Of a DNA stretch of 12,960 nt, positions 7,325-12,960 are shown one piece after another. The DNA comes from Spirochaetae bacterium HGW-Spirochaetae-7. GTDB lineage: Bacteria; Spirochaetota; Spirochaetia; Treponematales; UBA12059. The first letter of the stretch is position 1, and each line of letters opens with the position of its first letter. Position numbers and translations under genes: made by a program. The notes beneath the pieces were generated by a model. That model ran no database searches and was not told the DNA's origin. It saw only the letters and a program-made list of their open reading frames with translations. The stretch spans positions 1-12,960 of the forward strand of contig PGXR01000066.1 of NCBI GenBank assembly GCA_002839245.1, written 5' to 3'.

Positions 7325-7890
7325 CAACAGAAACCGTCTCGTCCATCTGCCTGGCGATGGTGCCTCCAGGCAATATCCTAAGGACAATAGCGGAATTGCG
7401 CGTCTCTCTCTGGAAGACCGCGGGAGCGCCGAGCGCAAGGGCCTGGTTCGACATTCCGGTCCTGGCCTGGCTAGGCGAGGTCATCGACGGAGCCAGCCTT
7501 GCCGGCATTGCCTCCCGCTGCTCTTACCCTTTCGAGCTTGGCTCAATGAAACGCCATGGGGATGACGTGTTCCTTTGTTTCCCGGACGAACTTGCCAGGC
7601 ACGCGAAAGACCTCGCCGACAAGCTGCCGCTTGCCACCCGGTCAACCGCCTACACTCCCGGTCCGTTCGAGGCCGGCATTGGATGCTACTGCGCGACATT
7701 GCCTCCATCGACCGAACTTTCCTCCGTGATGGCCGGCTTGCCTGGAAACGGGACGGACCTGCCGGGAATAAGAGCCAAAACCTTTATCCTGGCGCAGATC
7801 GAGCTACGCTGGACACCCGGGCCTCGCCTTGAATCGTCATGGGCCACGCTTTCTTCCGCCAGGGCGGGCCGAAAGACGGTCAGGGCGTAA
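7312..7890 (+). CDS. Degenerate 2H-phosphoesterase (LigT / 2'-5' RNA ligase)-like protein
   Basis: From ATG 7312 the product is 192 residues; ATG 7288 would add eight, but its AGGAG is only one base away, so I prefer 7312. The layout resembles the two-lobed 2H phosphoesterase fold: strand SICLAMVPP (11-19), helix NILRTIAELRVSLW, ARAWFDIPVLAWLGE (42-56) where active family members have the first HxT motif, and KTFILAQIELRWTPG (156-170) followed by SWATLSSA, like the closing strands and helix of the family. Neither HxT motif is present, so if the assignment is right the protein is catalytically dead or binds RNA or nucleotides only. It diverges from the nucleotidyltransferase-like gene. This is a pattern call without alignment; an unrelated fold is possible. 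Confidence 0.5.
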   Translation: MGLGTTETVSSICLAMVPPGNILRTIAELRVSLWKTAGAPSARAWFDIPVLAWLGEVIDGASLAGIASRCSYPFELGSMKRHGDDVFLCFPDELARHAKDLADKLPLATRSTAYTPGPFEAGIGCYCATLPPSTELSSVMAGLPGNGTDLPGIRAKTFILAQIELRWTPGPRLESSWATLSSARAGRKTVRA

Positions 7891-7910
7891 CCGTCAGGCA
7901 AGCTCGCGCC

Positions 7911-7940
7911 TTTTCAGAGCAGTGCGGAGCGTGGTATATT
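7911..7940 (+). promoter_or_regulatory. Sigma70-type promoter for the exported barrel-like protein
   Basis: TTTTCA (7911-7916) and TATATT (7935-7940) are separated by 18 bases. A start near 7947 would give a leader of about 32 bases containing GGAGG at 7970-7974. It lies in the 88-base gap after the 2H-phosphoesterase-like gene, so the downstream genes can be expressed independently. Confidence 0.5.
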
Positions 7941-7969
7941 CCACCCGCACAAAGACAAGAAAGCAAAAC

Positions 7970-7974
7970 GGAGG
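7970..7974 (+). promoter_or_regulatory. Ribosome binding site GGAGG
   Basis: A full GGAGG sits four bases before ATG 7979. It decides the start of the exported protein, whose frame is open for 150 bases further upstream but encodes only Arg-rich sequence there that overlaps the previous gene in another frame. Confidence 0.65.
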
Positions 7975-7978
7975 ACCG

Positions 7979-8578
7979 ATGCGCTCCTTTCCCCTTACAG
8001 TATTCATCGCAGCGCTCGCGCTGGGCGGACAGGCTTTTGGCCAGGACCAGTCAATGTCGCTTGCCTCGAGCACCTACAGCAGCTTCGAACGGGGCGACGG
8101 CATCCTGTCACTGTCGCTCGGCACGACCGTCCCGCTGGGATGGTACAACCCCGACGCATCAGCGTTCGAAAAAGCCAACTCGAAACCTGGATTCGCGTTC
8201 GCCCTGTCGTACGAAGGATTCCTGAACCAGTACTGGGCGATAGCCGGGGACCTGGCTGGCGGCTTCATGGGCTCGATAAACGACAGGCGCCTCTTCGTCG
8301 CGCCACTTTCTGTCCGCGCCGTCAGGGTATTCCCGCTCGGCGCCTTTACCATCGCTCCCACCGCTGGCCTGGGACTCGCGATAAGCGCCCTGGGCGAGTA
8401 CAAGCACATCGACCCGCTGTTCAAGGCCGGCTCGTCGGTACTCTGGAGGGCCTCCAACGACATGAGCTACGCGGCCAACATCTACGCCAACGTGATCCCG
8501 CAGATATTCTCAGATTCCACGCTTACCCGCGTTGGATTCTTCATGGAGGCGACGCTCTCCGTCGCCTACCACCTGTGA
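7979..8578 (+). CDS. Small exported outer-membrane beta-barrel-like protein
   Basis: This is a 199-residue protein with a classical signal peptide: MRSFPLTVFIAALALGGQAFG, with cleavage likely after AFG just before QDQS. The mature part alternates short beta-type stretches with Gly and aromatic residues (ILSLSLGTTVPLGWY, FAFALSYEGF, YWAIAGDLAGGFMG, FTIAPTAGLGLAIS, SYAANIYANVIPQIF, GFFMEATLSVAYHL), a pattern typical of small 8-stranded outer-membrane barrels. The last residue is Leu rather than the usual Phe or Trp, so insertion by the BAM pathway is not certain and a periplasmic beta-sandwich remains possible. A GGAGG ribosome site and a good promoter precede it. The next gene, a lipoprotein, starts 17 bases after its stop, so the two are probably co-transcribed envelope proteins. 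Confidence 0.75.
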   Translation: MRSFPLTVFIAALALGGQAFGQDQSMSLASSTYSSFERGDGILSLSLGTTVPLGWYNPDASAFEKANSKPGFAFALSYEGFLNQYWAIAGDLAGGFMGSINDRRLFVAPLSVRAVRVFPLGAFTIAPTAGLGLAISALGEYKHIDPLFKAGSSVLWRASNDMSYAANIYANVIPQIFSDSTLTRVGFFMEATLSVAYHL

Positions 8579-8595
8579 GCCGAGGTACCGCCGCC

Positions 8596-9759
8596 ATGAA
8601 AACCAACCCTGCGCGCCGCGCGCTTATAGCCATCGCCGCCATCGCCGCCATCGCCCTATCAGCCTGCACAGAAGGCCCCGCCGGCTTATTCGCCAGCATA
8701 GCCTCCGAAACGCCGACCAACACGAACATGACCAAGGCAATAAAGAATTCCAGCCAGTCCTTCGTAGTACGTCTTGGCTCCACGTCCACGTACTACGCAG
8801 GGATAGGAACGTTGTGGAAGAAGGCCGATACAGACAACCGATGGACCCAAGCAGATACGTCCGGCGTATCGTCATCTACAATATTTGCAGGTAGCGCGGC
8901 GGTAATCGGTCCTGATATGTACGTCGCATTCTTCGATTCAGCGACTGGGAACGGGTTGGGGGTATGGTCCTATAATGGCACTATCTGGTCACATGTCGAT
9001 CCCGGCTTCCCGGCCGCAGGCCGCGATCTGCGAACGCTGCTCGTTGCCAATGGAAAACTTTTCGCGGTGACGGCAAATACAAGAACGTTGACGACAGAGA
9101 TTGCAGATTATTCGATACATCATCTTTTGGGCACCACATTCGAGGATACATTAATTGATTCCAACCCAACAATTAGTGAACAACCGACATCTATGGCATT
9201 CAGTGGTGGCTTGTACTGGTTTACGGCCGGGGACTTGATTCTCAATGGCGCGACTGAGACTTCCTTCACCGCGATAGGCACTGAGCCACCCTCCGGATCC
9301 GCTTACTCTGGTGTCTCCGCAAATGGTGCTGACATTTACATATCAAGCCGTACCGGCTATCTCTATCACTACAATGCGGGTTGGCTCACCGCCGGTCCCT
9401 TCAATGACTCCAAAGGCAAAGCCTATTCCCTCTCCACCCCGACCTACATAGCTGGCTCCAACGTCCTGGTTGTCGGCACCAACAGGATACCCACCAGCTC
9501 TACGCCGACTGTCGACGGCTACCTCGAGTTCGATATGACGCAGCCGTTCGCGACGATGACCCCCACCGTCGACCACGGCATCATCTCAAACGCCAACAAT
9601 TTCGACACGAGCCTGACGGGGCGGTCTGTTTCAGCGACGCCACTGATTGACCTGGGTGGCGGGGACTTCAAGCTGTTTGCGCTGACCAATAACTACGGTC
9701 TGTGGTCTAACACGTACGACTCAGCTGAAGCCGCCTGGCAACTCTGGGTCAGGGAATGA
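8596..9759 (+). CDS. Lipoprotein, possibly a beta-propeller, with AT-rich core
   Basis: This is a 387-residue protein with a lipoprotein signal: Arg-rich start, a repetitive Ala/Ile core and lipobox LSAC, with Cys24 lipidated. The start ATG 8596 follows GAGG (8582-8585) at 10 bases. The mature sequence contains repeated short beta units (FVVRLGSTSTYYAGIGTLW, MYVAFFDSATGNGLGVWSYN, KLFAVTANTRTLTTEIADY, GGLYWFTAGDLILNG, DIYISSRTGYLYHYNAGW, FKLFALTNNYGLWSNTY) that resemble beta-propeller blades. No enzymatic motif is visible, so an adhesive, carbohydrate-binding or structural envelope role is inference. Base composition falls sharply within the gene (hand count 38% GC for 9121-9180), unlike its neighbours. 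The RarA-fusion gene begins 13 bases after the stop. Confidence 0.75.
   Translation: MKTNPARRALIAIAAIAAIALSACTEGPAGLFASIASETPTNTNMTKAIKNSSQSFVVRLGSTSTYYAGIGTLWKKADTDNRWTQADTSGVSSSTIFAGSAAVIGPDMYVAFFDSATGNGLGVWSYNGTIWSHVDPGFPAAGRDLRTLLVANGKLFAVTANTRTLTTEIADYSIHHLLGTTFEDTLIDSNPTISEQPTSMAFSGGLYWFTAGDLILNGATETSFTAIGTEPPSGSAYSGVSANGADIYISSRTGYLYHYNAGWLTAGPFNDSKGKAYSLSTPTYIAGSNVLVVGTNRIPTSSTPTVDGYLEFDMTQPFATMTPTVDHGIISNANNFDTSLTGRSVSATPLIDLGGGDFKLFALTNNYGLWSNTYDSAEAAWQLWVRE
8632..8655 (+). repeat. 9-base tandem repeat inside the lipoprotein signal peptide
   Basis: ATCGCCGCC occurs twice in direct succession and is followed by a partial third copy ATCGCC. Each unit codes for Ile-Ala-Ala in the hydrophobic core, so copy-number change would lengthen or shorten the signal peptide by three residues without shifting frame. 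Confidence 0.7.
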
Positions 9760-9772
9760 GCCGGATACCCCG

Positions 9773-11995
9773 GTGAGTGACGACCTGTTCGCCGGGGCGG
9801 CGCCAAAGGAGGCGTCGGGGCCGCTGGCGGACAGGATGAGGCCGCGGAGCCTCGAGCAGTTCATAGGGCAGGACCACATCGTCGGTCCCGGCCGCCTCCT
9901 ACGGCGCGCCATACAGCGTGACAGGCTGTCGTCGATAATACTTTCGGGGCCGCCGGGCACCGGCAAGACGACGCTGGCCAGGGTCATAGCCAACACCACA
10001 AAATCCCGTTTCATATCGATAAACGCTGTGCTGTCCGGTGTCCAGGCCATACGCGACGCTGTCGAATCGGCGAAGCGCGAGCGCGACCTCTACGACAGGC
10101 GTACGATACTCTTCGTGGACGAGGTGCACCGCTGGAACAAGGCCCAGCAGGACGCCCTCCTTCCCTACGTCGAGAACGGCACGATAATCCTTATTGGCGC
10201 GACGACTGAAAACCCCTTCTTCGAGGTGAACAAGGCGCTAGTCTCGAGGTCCCGTGTCTTCCAGCTGCATCCGCTCGGGGACGACGACCTGCTGGCCGCC
10301 GCTCGCGCCGCGGTCGTGGACGAGAAACGCGGCTATGGCAAGTGGCGCGTCGAGTTCGAAGAGGGATCGCTCGAGCACCTGGTCAAGGTGGCAGACGGGG
10401 ACGCGAGGAGCCTCCTCAACGCGCTGGAACTGGCGGTGGAGACGAGCGTCGAGCCGTGGCCGCCTGCCGCCGGGACAATGGTCCGGGTATCGATGGAAGC
10501 CGCCGAGGAGAGCATTCAGAGGCGGGCCGTACTCTACGACCGCGACGGCGACTACCACTACGACGCCATCAGCGCCTTCATCAAGAGCATCAGGGGGTCC
10601 GACCCCGACGCGGCGCTGTACTGGCTGGCGCGCATGGTCTACGCGGGCGAGGATCCCCGCTTCATCTTCAGACGCCTCCTCATTTCTGCCGCCGAGGATG
10701 TGGGCCTGGCGGATCCCGCAGCGATAGGCGTCGTCGACTCGTGCGCCTCCGCCTATGAGCGCATAGGCCTGCCCGAGGGGCAGTTCCATCTCGCCGAGGC
10801 GACGCTCTATCTGGCCACCACGCCCAAGTCAAACTCGGGCATGGCCTATTTCGACGCGCTGGCCGCCGTCGAGTCGGAGAAGGCAGAAGTCCCGGACCAC
10901 CTCAAAGACGCCAGCCGCGACGCAGAAGGACTCGGCCACGGCGCGGGTTACCTGTACCCGCACGCCTACCGCAGCCACTGGACAGCCCAGCAGTACCTGC
11001 CTGAGTCTCTCAAAGGCGCGCTGTTCTACCAGCCGGGTTCGCTCGGTTTCGAGGCTGGCGTCAAAGACGAGGTTCTCAGGCGCCGTGACACTCAATTGGC
11101 TGCCTGGTTGTCGGGAGAACTTGACGCAGGGGTCGGCGCGGCGTTGCAGGCGGCATCGGCAGGGACCGCCTCAGGCGCCGCCGCGTGGACAGACCGCGCC
11201 GAATCCGGCGGGGCGGCGGGGCTTGCCGGCCTCCGGGACGCCCTCTTCAAGCTCGCCTTCCCGCCCAGGCACGCCAACGTGCTGGTGCTGTCCGCCGACG
11301 ACGGGTTGATGCTCCGCGAGGCGGTCAGGGTCTGTCCCGAGGGCTCGGCCTGCGGACTGTGCAGGGACAAGGCCGCGCTTGAACGGCTGGCTTATATGTT
11401 CTCCGACGTCGAGGACCTGTACAAGCCGGTCATTGCAGAATGCGTCGACCCCGCGCAGGTGTCGCGCGTCGCCGGCGATGCCGCCGGGCACGGCAATTTC
11501 GACCTCGTCGTGGCGTTTGGCTTCCTTTCCGCCGGCGCAGACCGGGAGGCGTCACTGCAGGGCGTCCGTGGCTGCGCCGAGATGGCTACGAGCTTCGCGT
11601 TCGCGGAACGGGCGCCACTGGCCGGCATCCTGCCCTCGATCGTCGCCCCATTGATCGATGGCCCGGCGCTGGCAGCGTTCACCGAAGCGGACGCATCGTT
11701 TTTCAATTCGGCTTCGGCGCCCGGCTACTCTCCGGTGGCCCTGAAAGCTGTCATCGAGGAAGCAGGGCTATCGATACGGTCCGCTTCGGTCTACCGCTCC
11801 ACCTCGACGAGGGTCCTGGGTGACCGTGAATCGGCAGCGTGGCTTGCCCCGGATTCGACGTATGGAGCCTTTATCGACAGCGCCATAGGCACCGTCGCGA
11901 CGCAAGCCGTTATGGAAGCCCTCAAGAAAGCATTCGCCGCGGGACCCGTCGCCTGGCCGGGAGCCTGGTCGCTGGCCCTGGCAACCAGGGTCTGA
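9773..11995 (+). CDS. rarA: RarA (MgsA) replication-associated AAA+ ATPase fused to a C-terminal methyltransferase-like domain
   Basis: This 740-residue protein joins two parts. Residues 1-435 are RarA/MgsA, the clamp-loader-like ATPase acting at stalled replication forks: Walker A GPPGTGKT (59-66), Walker B ILFVDEVH (112-119), sensor IGATTENP (141-148), the Arg-finger region SRSR (158-161) and the family's PHAYRSHWTAQQYLPESL segment (396-413). Residues 485-740 look like a class I methyltransferase fold: ANVLVLSADDGLML (501-514) in place of the SAM loop, FDLVVAFGFLSA (576-587), and a late segment with FNSASAPGYSPVALKAVIEEAGL. The canonical GxGxG is absent, so SAM binding is doubtful. Cysteines 521, 527 and 530 are clustered. 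RarA proteins are usually about 400-450 residues, and RarA/unknown-domain fusions are a known class, so the fusion is real rather than a frame artefact. The start is GTG 9773, 13 bases after the lipoprotein stop, with a weak ribosome site. Confidence 0.9.
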   Translation: MSDDLFAGAAPKEASGPLADRMRPRSLEQFIGQDHIVGPGRLLRRAIQRDRLSSIILSGPPGTGKTTLARVIANTTKSRFISINAVLSGVQAIRDAVESAKRERDLYDRRTILFVDEVHRWNKAQQDALLPYVENGTIILIGATTENPFFEVNKALVSRSRVFQLHPLGDDDLLAAARAAVVDEKRGYGKWRVEFEEGSLEHLVKVADGDARSLLNALELAVETSVEPWPPAAGTMVRVSMEAAEESIQRRAVLYDRDGDYHYDAISAFIKSIRGSDPDAALYWLARMVYAGEDPRFIFRRLLISAAEDVGLADPAAIGVVDSCASAYERIGLPEGQFHLAEATLYLATTPKSNSGMAYFDALAAVESEKAEVPDHLKDASRDAEGLGHGAGYLYPHAYRSHWTAQQYLPESLKGALFYQPGSLGFEAGVKDEVLRRRDTQLAAWLSGELDAGVGAALQAASAGTASGAAAWTDRAESGGAAGLAGLRDALFKLAFPPRHANVLVLSADDGLMLREAVRVCPEGSACGLCRDKAALERLAYMFSDVEDLYKPVIAECVDPAQVSRVAGDAAGHGNFDLVVAFGFLSAGADREASLQGVRGCAEMATSFAFAERAPLAGILPSIVAPLIDGPALAAFTEADASFFNSASAPGYSPVALKAVIEEAGLSIRSASVYRSTSTRVLGDRESAAWLAPDSTYGAFIDSAIGTVATQAVMEALKKAFAAGPVAWPGAWSLALATRV

Positions 11996-12004
11996 CGGCT
12001 CTAG

Positions 12005-12030
12005 AGAGACGACCGTCTCTACCGAGACGA
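12005..12030. repeat. Three-fold GAGACG/CGTCTC element: two alternative hairpins or an operator
   Basis: AGAGACG (12005-12011), CGTCTCT (12014-12020) and GAGACG (12024-12029) follow one another. The middle copy can pair with the first (7 base pairs, 2-base gap) or with the third (6 base pairs, loop TACC), but not with both. GAGACGA also recurs directly with 18-base periodicity. No T-run follows, so it is not an ordinary terminator. It lies just upstream of the -35 of the ATP-grasp promoter, where a regulator could bind. Confidence 0.6.
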
Positions 12031-12032
12031 TC

Positions 12033-12061
12033 TTGCCCGAGCGCGCCCGCACAGCTATACT
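12033..12061 (+). promoter_or_regulatory. Sigma70-type promoter of the ATP-grasp gene, predicting a leaderless mRNA
   Basis: TTGCCC (12033-12038), a 17-base spacer and TATACT (12056-12061) make a good promoter. Transcription would start around 12068-12070, at or next to ATG 12070, and no Shine-Dalgarno precedes the ATG. The arrangement TATACT then 8 bases then ATG is identical to that at 7298-7314. Confidence 0.5.
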
Positions 12062-12069
12062 CCCGCGAT

Positions 12070-12666
12070 ATGGGCATACGGCTTGTCTACGGACTCGATA
12101 CCGACGACCTTTCATACCTTGGAGAATTCTATCCCTCCAGACGCCTCGCCCAGGCGGCGGATGCTTTGGGACTGGATTACGCGGCGACAATCCACCAGCG
12201 GAACGGAAATCCCGAGGACGCCACAAGGTTCTGCCGTGGCCATGTCGCGCTGCTACGAGGCGAGCTGCCGGCGGAATTGTACGAGTCGCTCGAAGCCGCT
12301 GGCGTGTTTGTCGTGAACAGCGCGGCAGCGACCGCGCTAGCCAGGGACAAAGCCGCCTCGGCGGATTTCTTCAATTGCATCGGCTCGGCGCACCCGAGGA
12401 CGACTCGAGTCGACCGCTCACGTCCGGAGCCTCCCCTGCCCTTCCCGTTCGTATTCAAACCCAGGTTCGGCAAGATGGGCAAGGGAATATGCCTTGTCGA
12501 TACCGCCGTCCTCTGGTCCGAGTGCCTTCTCGGGAACCCTTCCGTCGATTACATTGCGCAAGAATACGTCGAAGCCAGCCGCGGCAGGGACGTCCGTTTT
12601 TTCTTTGCCGACTTCGACCATGCCGGAGGATATCGGATCGAGCGCGCTGCACGGTTCATCCATTAA
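12070..12666 (+). CDS. RimK-like ATP-grasp protein, C-terminally truncated
   Basis: Starting at ATG 12070 the product is 198 residues. It has the ATP-grasp order seen in RimK-type ligases: an N-terminal alpha/beta domain (MGIRLVYGLD), GVFVVNSAAATALARDK (78-94, the loop before the ATP-grasp domain), PFVFKPRFGKMGKGICLV (126-143, the Lys and glycine-rich ATP-binding strands) and IAQEYVEASRGRDVRFFF (162-179). RimK-like ligases join amino acids or peptides in an ATP-dependent step. Such proteins are usually about 280-320 residues, and the metal-binding Glu/Asn motifs of the C-terminus are missing. From about residue 185 the sequence is simply the antisense of the pstB-like gene, so the end is an artefact of the junction near 12.62 kb. 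Peptide substrate and role are unknown. Confidence 0.7.
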   Translation: MGIRLVYGLDTDDLSYLGEFYPSRRLAQAADALGLDYAATIHQRNGNPEDATRFCRGHVALLRGELPAELYESLEAAGVFVVNSAAATALARDKAASADFFNCIGSAHPRTTRVDRSRPEPPLPFPFVFKPRFGKMGKGICLVDTAVLWSECLLGNPSVDYIAQEYVEASRGRDVRFFFADFDHAGGYRIERAARFIH

Positions 12667-12960
12667 CAATACTTTAGGACGTAGAGCCAGCGCACGGGCT
12701 ATGCATAACCGCTGCTGTTGACCTCCGGACAGCGCCATCGCGGGATCGTTTAGACGATCCTTGACTTCATCCCATAAGCCGACATCGCGCAACACCTGGT
12801 AACTCCTTTCGTCGAGCTCGGCCTGCTTGCGCATGCCGTGTTCGCGCAAGGGCAGTTCGATATTGCGGCGTATCGAAAGCGGAAACGGCGTGGGATTTTG
12901 AAAAATCATGCCGATATCGCGGCGAAGCTGCCTCACATCGTTCCCGGGTTCATATATATC
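12625..12960 (-). CDS. pstB: Partial PstB-like ABC transporter ATP-binding protein, truncated at both ends
   Basis: On the minus strand, reading in from the right edge, the sequence encodes a PstB-type phosphate ABC ATPase fragment. It has the Q-loop region RRDIGMIFQNPTPFPLSI, the ABC signature LSGGQQQR (12732-12709), Walker B KVLLMDEP (12675-12652), and the D-loop SALD followed by PIS. Walker A lies beyond the window. After PISS the PstB sequence stops and the frame continues only as antisense of the ATP-grasp gene, so the switch histidine and the C-terminus are absent. A GTG at 12936 is an internal Val codon, not a start, because D-I-Y-E-P upstream also fits the family. GC is lower than in the left flank (134 of 240 bases for 12661-12900, about 56%), and a rare TTA Leu codon appears. 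I read it as a foreign or rearranged segment. Confidence 0.8.

Noticed and set aside
7875..7895. GACGGT ... ACCGTC inverted repeat around the stop of the 2H-phosphoesterase-like gene as a terminator
   Set aside because: The stem is only six base pairs with a nine-base loop, includes coding sequence and lacks a following T-run.
10238..10789. Open frames on both strands within the RarA gene
   Set aside because: RarA motifs establish the true frame; the alternatives are Arg-rich or Val-rich and have no recognisable domains.
12418..12624. C-terminal extension of the PstB-like frame
   Set aside because: Past the D-loop the translation matches no ABC ATPase features and is the exact antisense of the ATP-grasp gene.
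1..12960. CRISPR arrays, tRNA or rRNA genes, insertion sequences
   Set aside because: No regularly spaced repeats, no recognisable tRNA or rRNA segments and no transposase-like proteins were seen on either strand.

Overview
The window looks like a GC-rich spirochaete (Spirochaetota, Treponema/Spirochaeta-like) genome or metagenome contig. The basis is family knowledge rather than a search: two tandem DUF115 (MptE-like) motility-accessory-type proteins, an acidic protein with a spirochaete-like C-terminal tail, RarA fused to a C-terminal methyltransferase-like domain, and several lipoproteins with Ala/Ser-rich lipoboxes.

Layout. (1) About 1-4910, plus strand: a tightly packed operon. It holds an acidic low-complexity protein, a protein whose reading frame is interrupted at a run of ten A's, and two DUF115 proteins. 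Every junction overlaps (TGATG, a 20-base overlap, ATGCTAG), which indicates translational coupling. (2) 4907-7262, minus strand: a two-gene operon of a nucleotidyltransferase-like protein and a lipoprotein with an HExxH zinc-protease motif. It converges on region 1 so tightly that both stop codons lie in one CTAG. (3) 7288-11995, plus strand: a degenerate 2H-phosphoesterase-like protein, a small exported barrel-like protein, a lipoprotein with an AT-rich core, and the RarA fusion. Regions 2 and 3 diverge from a palindromic -10 element (AGTATACT). (4) 11996-12960: an intergenic region with three copies of a GAGACG/CGTCTC element upstream of a good promoter, then a RimK-like ATP-grasp gene. That gene breaks off at about 12.62 kb against an inverted, C-terminally truncated PstB-like ABC ATPase running off the right edge.

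Functional picture. Region 1 probably modifies or handles flagellin or surface glycans, the role proposed for DUF115/Maf proteins; the acidic protein and the frameshifted protein would be accessory partners. The strongest unusual signal is in the second gene. The dnaX-type slippery heptamer A AAA AAG, a 6-base spacer and a GC-rich hairpin lie exactly where a -1 shift would join the short ATG-initiated frame to the long downstream frame, giving a predicted 311-residue protein. The second caution is the right end: two genes are truncated at the same point in opposite orientation, which suggests an assembly chimera or a real inversion or recombination breakpoint.
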